Source: Phoronis australis (taxonomy: Eukaryota; Phoronida; Phoronidae). Taken from it: a stretch of 64,000 nucleotides of DNA. The notes beneath the pieces are model-generated. The model was given only the letters and a program-made list of their open reading frames with translations, ran no database searches and was not told the DNA's origin. A program made the position numbers and the translations under genes. Shown piece after piece: positions 1 through 10,612 of the stretch. Within the stretch, counting starts at the first letter, position 1, and each line of letters starts with the position of its first letter. The stretch spans positions 63,177 through 127,176 of the forward strand of contig NMRA01000065.1 in the NCBI GenBank assembly GCA_002633005.1, in the 5' to 3' direction.

Positions 1-230
1 GGGATTCGCGTTTCCTATTAGCACAGGGCGGTAATCACCAATCGTCAAAAGTAGGGGATGGGCGCTTAACCGAGAGGTGGGCGCTTAATTGGAAATCTTC
101 AAAAATAGCAGGGGGGCGGTTAACCGAGCAGTGGGCGGTTAAATCGAAAATCCACCTAAAGTAAGGGTGGGCGGTTAACTGAGCATGGGCGTTAACCCGA
201 ACGATTACGGTAATTACTATTGCCATCATG
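1..230. repeat. Tandem repeat of about 55 bp, roughly 3-4 diverged units
   Basis: The phrase gtgggcgGTTAAccgag recurs with drift (gggcgcttaaccgag, ggggcggttaaccgag, gggtgggcggttaactgag), separated by A-rich gaaaatc-type spacers. Spacing between units is about 50-60 bp. It lies in the intron upstream of the first visible SPFH exon. An apparent minus-strand reading frame through the block repeats the same peptide and is best explained as a by-product of the repeat. Confidence 0.7.
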
Positions 231-381
231 AATGACCCCTCTCTATACTTACATTAAAAACACAGTGCAGAGTTGTATGTGGAGTGTTTGCTATTCTACA
301 AGTGTTCATAATCTAATTGAAAAGTGCTAACATGTCTTTCCTTTGCAAAATCAATTGTTCAGGAAATCTCCTCTCTTACAG

Positions 382-518
382 TTGGTATAGCCTACAACAC
401 GGTACAAAAGATCTTGTATGAAGATACAAAAGATGAAGGTCTTCACACGGGACCCCCTGGATTTGAGATCATCATCTTTCCCAGTGTTTTTAAAAGCATA
501 AATTTCACATCACTCAAG
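382..518 (+). CDS. SPFH protein, visible exon 1
   Basis: The acceptor is cctctcttacag at 381 and the donor gtattg begins at 519. The exon enters with the last two bases of a valine codon and leaves in phase 0 after FTSLK. It encodes the conserved start of the SPFH core (YEDTKDEGLHTGPPGFE, FPSVFKS). Confidence 0.85.
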
Positions 519-3500
519 GTATTGTATTAGGCCATATTTGGTTAGGGCTGTTCCAGCAAAATCTGTATGAGAGGGGGAAGGCACTTCTATTTCGTACCCA
601 CCACCCATATTTTCATTTATTTCTCCAACCCATGACCCATAATTTTTTAATTATTTTTAATAGGTTAAAATATAAAGTCCAACACTTGCAAACAAATTGC
701 CTCCAGGAGGACCTGTTAGGAGCTTAGATGATTGACAGACAAGAACTAGTTGTCTTGTCCAATATTGTCAAAAACTAAAGTAGCCTGTGAGCAATACTTT
801 TTGCAGCCACCAGGTGTCTCTGTTCACCATAAGTCTATAATTTCAATAAACATTTTTTCAATTACAATGATGTATGAATCTCAAACTGTTTCCATGAACT
901 CTTTTATTCTTCTATGTCAAGTGAATATTGGAACTTTTTTATCTTACTCCTCATACTTTTTATTTAAAAATTATCAATTTTCTTATATGTGTTAACACCA
1001 GTTTAGTGTTGCATAACTTTTCAATTCAATTTGAGTTTTGATTTCTTTTGTAATGTAACCAACCTGTCAACATTGATTTAGGTCAAACAATACCACCCAT
1101 TTTTAAAGCTTCACTTCTTACAGGAACGACCACCCATAATTTGAGTTTTTTTCTGAAGACCACCACCCATGAATTTTAGTTTTTTACGTTTACCTCTCTA
1201 TCTTCAAAGGTCCAAAACAGATTTTCATAAAATTTTGAATATAGGCATGAAGAGATGACACTTTGCTCCTGTGTATGGATGAAATCTAGGTATTTTGCGC
1301 CACCTTGTGGCCATTTTTGCTATCATTTTAAATGTCCACGAGTCTAATCTTGCATTATCTCACAAATCACAATAAACTAGTCTTGCACAATGCTCTGCTG
1401 GATATATGCCATGTGTCAGTCTCTTGTAAATATGTTTACAGCATGGATGTTTTTGTTAAGCACTAAATGTCTCGTAGCATGCAGGGCATGTTCTATTTTT
1501 TCTTGAGATATGTAGTATGTTTCTTTTAATAACAGTTTTAGTTCTGCTTGTGTTTGCACGTACAGTCTGAAGCACTTGCTTGTTTCAGTGTCTCAATAAA
1601 GACGGCGTTAAGATCCTACTCGACGTGTCTTTTCAATACCAGGCGAGGGCAGCACACTTGAGGAAACTCATTTTGCAGTTCAGAGACCACAAAGGATATC
1701 TCAAAGTCCTTGTCTCAGTTGGTAGGAACAAGGAAATAATTACACTAAGATCTTGGATCTTACATCTTGTTGTCCTGGTTATCATAATTCTTAAGTCCTA
1801 GTACTGTGGGGTGAATGAACTGTGTTTTGCATCTTGGCTGTTTTAGGCTTGCAGGCAGGAATTAATTCCATCCCTTTCTTGGTTTCAACCTCCTCCCCCA
1901 GTTCCTCTAGTTTCTCTCGCCACACCCCAACCCCAGTCTCTACGCATTTCATATCTCATCGGGAACAGATCCAGGAGGGTTCAGACTCCCCTATGGCTCG
2001 AATGTAGAATGTCATAAGGTGTGAATTTTTGAAACAAAGATCTGGACTCCTTGTTTGAATGTCATAAGGGGGCTGCTTTTGGACATCAGCATAGGAAACA
2101 CTTGATGGTTGGGATGGGGGAGTCTGTTAATTTTTCAATTTTATTTTGAAACAAAGTTTTTGTGTTGAAACTTTAAATGATTAGTTGATAATAAGTGGAA
2201 ATGTAGTGTTTTTGCTGCTACCTTCACTAGACCAATCTTATGTTTATTACTTCCCTGACTCCACCCCTAGACAAAATGCTGCAGGTACCTTCCCACCCTC
2301 CAGTCACGTACTTTCACTTGGTCACCACTGATTACAGAGTCACCCTCCTGCTTATCATGTATTAACTGTAATTTACATTAGCTCTGCTAACCAAATTTTG
2401 TCGTCATTTATTCTATATTTTGTATTTTATCATTACACTGCTCATATTTTATATTCTTAATATTTTAAACAAAGAATCATAATTTTGAATTTGACAAAAG
2501 AAAATTGGCCATGGTAGTCAACGTCATACGTACTTCTGAACTTTGTCGGAGCATACCCCCACTAGGGGTCCACGACACAATAATGACGGCGGCCAATGAG
2601 ATTAGTCTTGTTAATGTCTTTGGTTTCAGGCTGTGTAGAACTTGAAAGTCGAACGCTAGTTGCAATGTGAGCACGTATTAGTGTGTTTGCTTTAGATTTG
2701 GCGTTGACAATTCCTAAAAATTATTGTCATAATGATGAATTTTGGTTCGCTTGCTGTGTTTGTATGATAGTGATTTTTCAATGATTGTTATTTTGTTATA
2801 GACATCAGACTGCATACTGAAATTATTGTCAACACACAATCAACCTGTCCATTTTTTCAAAAATCTTGTCAACTGAGCAATCTAGGCATTTTGCCTATTT
2901 TGTATTTGTGTGTATAAGTGGCTCCGTTTCAGGTGTAGAAAATACACCTGTTAAATTTTTTACTTTTTCGTAAACAGGGAGTTACTGTTCAAATAAATGT
3001 GATCAACAGGGGGCACTGAGTGTCGCAGTGTGGTTAAACAGTGTTGTTTTAATTAATCTTTGTGGAAATCCAGAAATTGATTGTTAAACCATTTTTATCA
3101 CAGTGCCTGCCAGTAATTTCAATTCAATAACACTCACTCTTACAGGTAACTCAGTCATCCACGAGTCATGCAGCAAGTTTAACACGACCCAATTTCAAGC
3201 AGAGAGGGCCCAGTTTCAGGACTACCTTCGCAAGCGACTCCGCTTGCGATATGACGATCTTTACGCCGATGTTACGGATCTGCAGGTGAGGAATCTATTT
3301 TATGTTGTCTTGGCAACAAAGTTGGCCTAGAGCCTGGACGGTTTGGCCCAAGTAAAGTCCTTATAACTAAAATTAAAAATACAAATTTGAAAAATAATGA
3401 AGGTGATTGTTTAGTCACTTACTTGACTTTAATTAAGGTGGGAACTAGATACTATGAATTTTACTTTTCCCTCATTGATAGTTATGTTTGTATGTGTCAG

Positions 3501-6500
3501 CTATAAATATGACCCGGAGATTGTATCTGTGAACTTTGCACTTTCATTGGACAAATTCATGCCTAACAGGAAGCTTGGCTACTGTTCATTAGTTACTCAT
3601 CATGTAGTTCAACCCATGTACACAACTGTGTACTCCCTGACCCCTCTTGATGTCTGTAAACTTTGTGCTATGGAATTGCATTGAAACAATAATATTAGCC
3701 ATACTACTACATTCGTAGTAAATCAGCATTTAGAAACTGAGTCTTGAAGCGTCATCTGCAATCAGACACACATCAAGTATTTTGACTGATCATTTCTGGT
3801 CAATAGATGGACTTGGTGAAAAGTGCCACAGTTATCTGTCGGTGTCACGAGATTAATGTGAGAGAAATGTTGCTGAGTGTGTGCCACACATCTCACTTTT
3901 TTCCTTGTTCTGCTTCATCTAGGTGAACAACATTGCTCGACCTGCTGGTTATGAGACGGCAGTGCGAGCCAAGGAATCGGCGAGAGAAGATATCAAAGTC
4001 GCTATTAACGAGAAACCACGTAAACTGACGCAGGCCAAGACAGTGCTTAAGGAGGCTGAGACTCAGGCAGCCATTACCGTTCAGAAAGCAGAGGCAGATG
4101 CTACGATAATCAAGAACAAGTAGGTACCTCTATTGGGAATGATTGTGGGAGTGCGCAGTCAAGTAACAGGTGTCGGGAACAAGTAGGGACCTCTTGTGGG
4201 AGATTGTAGGGAGTGTGTGACAGGTTCAGGGACTACTTTTTGGGGGATTGTGGGAAGAATGTAGCAGGTGTCACGAATAAGTGTGGAGCTCTTGTGGGAG
4301 ATTCTGAGTAGTATAGCAGGTGTCAGGAACAACTAGAGACCTCTTATGGGAGATTGTGGAGGCAGTGTAACAGGTGTCAAGAACATGTAGTATCTTCTTA
4401 TAGGAGAGGTGTTCAAACAAGTTGGTACCTTTTGTGGGCGATTGTGGGGAGAGAGTAACACAGAAAGAAGTAGGAACTTCTGGTGGAGGACTGTGGAGGT
4501 GTAGCATTTGTTGAAAGGAAGAAGAAAAACCAACTAGTTGATTCAGACTTTTTTGTATCTTTCTTGTCTTTGGCACCCTAGAGTATGGTATTTAATATGT
4601 AACTTAGAGTCGCCATCTGTTGGATGAATGAATTCTTGTGCTGGTGAATTATGTATTTTTCCATGATGATATTCGCTTGACTTCAATGCAGTTAATTTCC
4701 TCTATGCGTATAATTTTGAGGGGCCATTCATTTTGTTTCAAACATTGTGTAATTTGCTTTGTAGGGCCCAGACGGAGGCAGAGGCCATTAAGAACCGATA
4801 TGAAAAAGAGGCTGAGACCTACAAGAAACTTGTGGATGCTGGTGGGCTGAACCTGGGCACTGAAGGTAGAGTAGGCTCTTCCTGCCTGTAGGTCTGTGAC
4901 CATCACGCTTTACTGAAGACTCGACTCTAAAATTAGCTAAGGGCTGTTCCAGTAAAATCCATGTGGGAGGGGGGTGGGACGGCAGTAGAAATAAAGAATT
5001 CATGGGTGGTGGTCTTCAGAAAAAATCTCAGTGGGTGGTCGTTCCTGTAAGAAGTGATGCATTAAAAATGAGTGGTATTTTTTGACCTGTTAATGTTGAC
5101 AGGTTGGTTACTTCAGCTGACAAAACTCAAAAAAGTGCAATTGGCATATATCCTGACTTATCCCAATACAAAAAAGCCCATATTGCCAGTGAACAGAGTG
5201 CAATATGTTCACTAAGCCATATATCAAGTCATGGGCAACATGATTTGAGCCAAGTGTTTGTCTGCAGTCCTATTGAATTGAAAAGTTATGCAGCAAAAAT
5301 CTGATGAATGACTAACCTAGTGCCCTTTCCTGAATTTTTTGTAACAGTTTAAATGTTGATCTAAAGCTAGTTGCACAAAACAGTCCCAATAGGGACCAGA
5401 TTAATATGTTCCCAAAAGTTTCAGGAGATGTAGATTTTGATTACCCACTGAAGTCCTATTTTCTATCTCATGTCTTTATTGTGAGCTCCTCTTTTACCGT
5501 TTGACTTTTTCTGTTATTAATCAAAACTGGGCCTTAAATTAGGAGTGTTGCATGAAGAGGCCCTGATTTATTTTCAATAATATGAAGAACTCAGCATTGA
5601 GTTTAGTCTCACTGTGTGTCAAAAGCTTAAATTTGATATAGCAGAGAATATAAAATAACAGACAAAAATACAAAGTTCACATTCAAATTCATTGAAAATT
5701 TAGGGACCTTAGTTGAGTCCCTATTGGGGCTGTTTCATGCAACTAGGCATGGGCTTTTAAATGTAAGACAAAATTTGCAACTTTAAAGTCTAAAATTCCT
5801 TCTTATGTGTTCATTTTACTGTTGCAGAATAAATATTTTGCTATTTAATATATTGTGAGAACTGCTAAATTTGATTATGACTTATGCAAGTTTTCTGATT
5901 CTCAGACACTTTGTCTTTGACGAACTAGTGTGTAATAGTACATGGGAAAGTAGGGGGACATAAACACCTAAAAATAAACCGGCATAAAACTACTTAAAAG
6001 CTTCAGTCTTGCTTTTAGTTATTTCCTTTTATAAAAACGTTAACAACAATATTCTGTAAATATTGCAACTGTGTCCACTATCTTGTTAGAAAAGGTATGG
6101 TAGCATGGCACTCAGTTTAATAACTGGAAGCTGAGTAAAAATCTGTGTCAACTGCTTCCACAGCATGTCAAACTTTACGCATTTGGATTATTAACAAAAT
6201 GAAATTTTGGATATTAAGTTCATATTCCAATATCTCAAAAAAGAGTGACCTTAGGTATTTGAGATTTTATTTTGCAACTATGAATGAAATGTTTACTTCT
6301 TGTTTTTGGCCAAACCATAAAAATGAAAGTTTAAATAACAAAAATACTGTAATATTCAGAGCTCTGTTCCGACCATAAAAACTGAGAAATGATGACTTGA
6401 TTTTGCAATTACCATAAAATCAAATCAATATATTTCACACTTGCCAGTGTGTCAAACCGGTTATTCTAAGGTAGCCGTGTTACCTAAACTGCGGTCAATA

Positions 6501-8227
6501 TTAATTTTTATGCGCCCACATATTTATATGTGGACGCATTATGCCGTCATCTCCGTCCGTCCGTCCGTCCGTACGGGCGGCGTCCGTCCGGCGTCCGCTG
6601 CTCTATCTCCAAAACCCTTTGACATATGTTCATGAAATTTGGCACATATGTTCCATTCACGAATGGGACGGCATGTGCGAACTTTTGGACGGATCCGACT
6701 ACTGGTGTGCCCCCTAGTGGCAATTTTTGTTTTTTACGCTTACCTTTGTATCTTCAAAAGTCCTGAATGGATTTTCGTGAAATTTGGTATGTAGGCACCT
6801 ATTAGTGAGATGACGCTATCCTCCCGTTTTCAGATGGATTCGACATAGTTTGCACCACCTAGTGGCCATTTTTAGAGTTTTCGAGTCTGTTTTTGTGCGT
6901 CCACCCCTCTATCAACCAAACCGCTCAAAGGATGATTGTGAAAATTGGCATGTATGTGCTTACTATGTAGAGGACGGTTGACGATGATTTTCCGATGATT
7001 TCGACTACTTTGGCACCTCCTAGTGGCAGTTTTGATTTTTTTCGCCTATGGCTGTATCTCCTAAGCCGTTTGCAGGATCTTTACGAAATTTGATAAGTGT
7101 ATTTATATGATATTAACAACAGATGATGACGACTTTTGGACGGATCCGCCTACCAGTGTGCCCCCTAGTGGCAATTTTATTTTTTTACGTTTACCTCTGT
7201 ATCTTCACAAGTCCTTAATGGATTTTCATTAAATTTGGTATGTAGGCACCTATTAGTGCGATGACGCTATCCTCTTAGTCCCGTTTTCGGATGGATTCGA
7301 CCTAGTTTGCGACACCCAGTGGCCATTTTTATTGTTTTTGAGTCTGTTTTTTGGCGTCCACCCTTCTATCAACCAAATCGCTATAAGTATGATTGTTAAA
7401 ATTGGCATGTATGTTCTTACTATGAAGAGGACGGTTGACGCTGAATTTCCCATGACTTTGATTACTGTGGCGCCTCCTAGTGGCAGTTTTTTTTTGCGCC
7501 CATGGCTGTATCTCCCAAACCGTTTGCAGGATCTTTACTAAATTTAGCAAGTGTATTTATGTGATGTTGACAACGGACGATGACGACTTTAGGATGATTC
7601 TGACTACCGGTATGCCTCTAGTGGCAATTTAAGTATTTTACATTGACCTGTGTATTTTCATAGGTCTTCAGGTGTATACTTTGTGTTACTTCTTGACTAT
7701 GAAGGAAAAGTTCCAAGTAGAAATTTGTTTCTGGCATTCTAATGCTGTGCTAGTCTCGTATGTTGGTTTATTTTTTTTTTAATTCTATGTTTCTGTGGTG
7801 CTTTAAGCAACTGATGTATAGGATGTGCTTGTATTATGAAGATCACTCACATTTTGCCCCTTAGCCTATTGAGGAGACAATGGCCATGCCTTTCCATTTT
7901 GCAAAGTACAACATACTACATATATGCCCTCTACTGGCCACTTTGTTGTACCAATAAACAACTCTAGAAGGATACTGTATACGGTGCAATTGTGGGCGCA
8001 TTTCAACGCTCTGCGCTGCTCTTGTTACTTATGGCTTTTAAATTGTATCTCAACCTAACTGTTATGATGCATTTAATCTGTATTGGAAAGTCTCACTTTT
8101 ATTTATAGATACCCTGCCTTTTGTAGGTTTTCTGTCCTATATTGGTGTACGAGCAATTTCTTCAGCCACAAATCCTGTGTACGTTAGTATGAAGGGTCCT
8201 GCCAAGACATCTTATTTGACACCATAG
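382..8227 (+). CDS. SPFH/band-7 domain protein, 3' six exons (partial, 5' end outside window)
   Basis: Visible coding exons are 382-518, 1589-1721, 3146-3285, 3923-4119, 4765-4865 and 8127-8227. They join in frame at every junction and give 268 C-terminal residues before TAG. The N-terminal part reads LYEDTKDEGLHTGPPGFE, then FPSVFKSINF and LLDVSFQYQ, the pattern of an SPFH (stomatin/prohibitin/flotillin/HflK) core: a glycine-rich turn followed by a hydrophobic strand and 'vtlDVsfqY'. The middle (AERAQFQDYLRKRL through KAEADATIIKNKAQTEAEA) is an Ala/Glu/Lys-rich helix expected to form the coiled coil by which these proteins oligomerise at membranes. Family members scaffold membrane microdomains or ring assemblies, but the exact subfamily and substrate are not evident. 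The sequence is not an obvious prohibitin, flotillin or stomatin. The N-terminal membrane anchor, if present, lies upstream of the window. Confidence 0.85.
543..1186. repeat. Dispersed repeat, copy 1 ('gggctgttccag' family), in SPFH intron
   Basis: It starts with gggctgttccagcaaaatc, and its right half (about 1005-1180) is the reverse complement of 4999-5290, including the phrases ccaccacccatgaatt, aggaacgaccaccca and acctgtcaacattga. The left end also carries the word accaccca in the same direction as the right end. A fragment of the CTCF-motif repeat family follows directly at 1186. Confidence 0.7.
1186..1360. repeat. Fragment of the 'CCTAGTGGC' dispersed repeat family (CTCF-like motif inside)
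   Basis: Phrases tttttacgtttacctct, atcttcaaaggtcc, gattttcataaaattt and caccttgtggccattttt match the family copy at 6510-8001. The match spans about 170 bp of one internal unit. The reverse strand of 1295-1313 reads TGGCCACAAGGTGGCGCAA, close to the vertebrate CTCF consensus. Confidence 0.7.
1589..1721 (+). CDS. SPFH protein, visible exon 2
   Basis: The acceptor is tgcttgtttcag at 1588; the donor gtagga begins at 1722. The exon enters in phase 0 and leaves in phase 1 (first base of a Gly codon). It encodes CLNKDGVKILLDVSFQYQ and RAAHLRKLILQFRDHKGY, the second half of the SPFH core. Confidence 0.88.
1722..3145 (+). other. SPFH intron, 1.4 kb, nothing recognised
   Basis: AT-rich intronic sequence with no repeat family or exon that I can identify. 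Short reading frames here lack splice signals and recognisable protein content. Confidence 0.5.
3146..3285 (+). CDS. SPFH protein, visible exon 3
   Basis: The acceptor is ctcactcttacag at 3145 and the donor gtgagg begins at 3286. The joined Gly codon (G|GT) leads into NSVIHESCSKFNTTQFQAER and ends at TDLQ in phase 0. The peptide continues the SPFH domain into the start of the long charged helix. Confidence 0.88.
3923..4119 (+). CDS. SPFH protein, visible exon 4 (helical/coiled-coil region)
   Basis: The acceptor is ttctgcttcatctag at 3922. The donor gtaggt begins at 4120, just before an in-frame TAG that is removed by splicing. It encodes VNNIARPAGYETAVRAKESA followed by an Ala/Glu/Lys-rich helix ending KAEADATIIKNK, whose last Lys codon is completed by the next exon. 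The donor is the first unit of a tandem repeat that runs into the intron. Confidence 0.88.
4110..4515. repeat. Tandem repeat of about 50 bp beginning at the exon 4 splice donor
   Basis: About seven to eight diverged units share the order gaacaagtagg, acctcttgtgggagattgtgg, then agtgtaacaggtgtc. Donor-like words recur near 4183 (gtaggg), 4281 (gtgtgg), 4387 (gtagta), 4421 (gttggt) and 4469 (gtagga). The genuine donor (caagaacaa|gtaggtacctc) is the leftmost unit. Confidence 0.75.
4765..4865 (+). CDS. SPFH protein, visible exon 5
   Basis: The acceptor is ttgctttgtag at 4764; the donor gtagag begins at 4866. It encodes AQTEAEAIKNRYEKEAETYK and KLVDAGGLNLGTE, leaving in phase 1. The periodic Ala/Glu/Lys composition continues the coiled coil of exon 4. 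Confidence 0.86.
4943..5295. repeat. Dispersed repeat, copy 2, inverted relative to the copy at 543-1186
   Basis: It begins gggctgttccagtaaaatc, then ttcatgggtggtggtcttc and cgttcctgtaagaagtg, and ends near attgaattgaaaagttatgc. From 4999 to about 5115 it is the reverse complement of 1065-1186. Similarity resumes at 5272-5290, where copy 2 has extra sequence (about 5135-5265) that copy 1 lacks. Confidence 0.7.
5296..6509 (+). other. SPFH intron 5, left part, nothing recognised
   Basis: AT-rich intronic sequence without a recognisable exon or repeat family. Confidence 0.5.
6510..8001. mobile_element. Dispersed repeat/DNA-transposon-like element, copy A, with ATGCGCCCACA terminal inverted repeats
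   Basis: The left end ATGCGCCCACA (6510-6520) and right end TGTGGGCGCAT (7991-8001) are perfect 11-bp inverted repeats. Inside is a (CCGT)n run at about 6550-6575 followed by two tandem units of about 450 bp (roughly 6715-7163 and 7163-7615). Each unit is built of three similar blocks of about 150 bp ending in CCTAGTGGCA or a variant. There is no transposase, so the element is non-autonomous. A second copy lies inverted at about 61850-62530. It occupies the last intron of the SPFH gene. Confidence 0.72.
8127..8227 (+). CDS. SPFH protein, last coding exon
   Basis: The acceptor is ctgccttttgtag at 8126. GT completes the Gly codon opened by exon 5, and the exon reads FLSYIGVRAISSATNPVYVS and MKGPAKTSYLTP before TAG at 8225-8227. 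In SPFH relatives this position follows the coiled coil as a short C-terminal segment. Confidence 0.82.
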
Positions 8228-8662
8228 GTCAAGGATTCAGCTACACAGACTGTGGTACTCAGGGCCCTCTTTTGACGAGTTATAAAGTTTAACACTTGTA
8301 TTGGATTCAGGAGCCCAAGCGTGTCTCCTCTTTGACAGGGCGTTTTTAGACGTCTGAAAAATATGCAATACCAATATCACAATGGTATGGTTTTGTCACT
8401 ACATTACTGTAAACTTCTGTCAGATGTTAACCCTCAAATGGTACTATCCTTAAAATCTTCTGTTTTGACATCAAAACGTTTTAGAGTTTCCTTAATATAG
8501 CAATTTCACATTATTACACTATGGACGAAGCGTCTTTCATTGAGTGTCCTCATGGTTAGATTATTTACCACAAACTTGATTTGTTTTCGTCTAAAGTTAA
8601 GATATATAGTCACTTGTCTTTAGCCAATATTGTGAAATCTCAGTAAAGCTCGATTGAGTATA
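8228..8662 (+). other. 3' flank of the SPFH gene, nothing further recognised
   Basis: Probably the start of the 3' untranslated region. No AATAAA follows closely. Candidate AATAAA hexamers lie far downstream at 9766-9771 and 10090-10095, so either the 3' UTR is long or a variant signal is used. Confidence 0.35.
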
Positions 8663-8826
8663 TAAGTAAGAATTATTAGTCTTCTCGCATGTTGGCCACA
8701 TCACATAACCTATAGTCAGAAATCTGAAAAGACCTCTGTCATGACTGGTCTTTTCAGATGTAATTATAGATCACATGATGTGATCAACATATGGCAGGTA
8801 AGAAGACCATAATAATCCTTACTTAT
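8663..8826. mobile_element. Palindromic (foldback) MITE, about 164 bp
   Basis: The left arm taagtaagaattattagtct and the right arm reverse-complement taagtaaggattattatggt pair at the outer ends, and aatctgaaaagacc / ggtcttttcagat pair at the centre. Nearly the whole element folds on itself. It is flanked by TA on the left and by TT on the right, so a TA target duplication is possible but not clean. Confidence 0.65.
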
Positions 8827-9504
8827 TCCATATCAACGTGCTGATTTTTAACAGGGATTTGTTGAGCGTACTTAATCAAAACAGTGAAAGTGTTTTTATG
8901 GGTGATGTCGTTTTACCATGTTATCCAGTAGTAGCAGTGGTAGCTGTAATAGATGATGGGTCATATCAGCCCCTCGCCAGAAGCGATCGTGGAGGCTCTG
9001 ACCCACTGCCGCTTGTTGCTTTATTGTAATGGAAAAATTAAAACATCAGTCTGACCTTGTCTACTTTTGGACCCCTTCATTCTTGTGCGTGATCTGCCTC
9101 ACCTAACTTATTGTTTACAATTATGAGAATTTACTTGAATTGTCACGTAGTTAAGTTTTCATTGGGTAACTGACATACGTTTTGAATATTACTTATATTT
9201 ATTATATTTTGAATATTGTATGATTATATTATTTACAGTGTCTCTGTGTATTCCTGTTTTATGATATTGAAATCAAGTTGCAACTATTTTACAGTTGAGT
9301 TGTGTCCTGTCATTCCGGTAGAATTAGTCCATCATTGAATCAAAGTAGTGTTTTTGTTTGTATTTTCAATATCATTCTTTGTAAACATGAAAAAATATCA
9401 ACAAATATCTGACAAGATGGTCATGAAAGTCCCTTAATTTACCGGTCTGGGTTGATGTGTTCTACCAGGGGTTGACCTGGTCTCTCAGTGGATTGCTGTG
9501 TTTG
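8827..9504 (+). other. Intergenic DNA, nothing recognised
   Basis: AT-rich sequence. A short reading frame at 8838-9029 has no recognisable protein content. Confidence 0.4.
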
Positions 9505-9595
9505 ACCAGGGATCGACCTGATGGCTCATTGGATTAAAGTGTCAACACAGATTGCAGAAGGTCCCGAGTTCGCGCCCCAGTTGGGACAGCAATGC
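9505..9595 (+). repeat. tRNA-derived SINE-like fragment
   Basis: atggctcattggattaaag resembles a pol III A box, and ggtcccgagttcgcgcccc resembles a B box (GGTTCGANTCC) at about tRNA spacing. No acceptor stem closes the fold, so this is a SINE head or decayed tRNA-like sequence rather than a tRNA gene. Confidence 0.4.
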
Positions 9596-10599
9596 TTTCA
9601 GACTTGTAACTTATAAGTGATGTGATGTAACCAAACAGAGTTTTGTAGGGTACTTACTCTTTGTGATATCATTATTTAAGTTGTATGTAAATATGCTGTG
9701 TGGAATTGCACTGCAGTTATAGTACGGTTTATATTATTCAAGACAGGCATTCCTATCCAAATCCGAATAAAAATTTGAATTTTTTTTTACTGTGGGGACT
9801 GTGTGAAAACAACAGATTGTATTGGACGTTTCTGATTGCAAGCCCCACGGCTGTATATTCAGAAAATAGTTCTTTTTGAATTTTCCAGTACCCTGGGGGT
9901 GTCTGCACATGCAGTGTGATAGAAAATATATGTTGATAGTTATGTGGACAGCGTTAGCTGACTATTTCTTACTTGAAGCAGTCTCTTTGCTGACCAGTAT
10001 AAAAACTCATTTTTAGAAGTGGAATGTTGGATGAATTAAAGTTACATCTCTTTGTATTTTAAGATTGCTTTCTAATATCTATTGCTTTCAATAAAAATTA
10101 TTTCTATTTGCGGGGAGTTTTACATCTTCAAACTTTTTGCCTTCAGTTTGCACACTTCTCAACAATACTGTAGTGTAGTCACAAGTCATGAGATCCGTTG
10201 AAACATCAGTCCCCTCGCCATGGACTTCCAAACAATACAAAAAATGAGTATTCTACAAATAGTTCCTACAATAATTTGAAAGTACACTTTTCAGGGATTT
10301 AGGCAGTCAATTCTACCGTTCATAAATTCCGCATTGCCGTTTGCACTTTCTAATGACTCGGTTGCTGTAAGCGAGTGACGAATCACTGCTACGATTCCCT
10401 GGGTAACCACTGCTCAGATAAACCCGTCACTAAATCTCTACCAGAAATGTAGCCTTGGTACAAAACTATACTATATACAGCTTCGCGCCGATGTGGGTAA
10501 AAAACTACCCAGATAAAATCTGATACAAAATTAGTGTCATTAAAAAATACGCTCTTCCTTGAGTAAACTTTTATTCATTTTTGGCTGAGCATGATTTAG
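9596..10599 (+). other. Intergenic DNA with distal AATAAA hexamers
   Basis: No gene seen. AATAAA occurs at 9766-9771 and 10090-10095 and could terminate a long SPFH 3' UTR. Confidence 0.35.
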
Positions 10600-10612
10600 T
10601 AGTTGCATCTTA

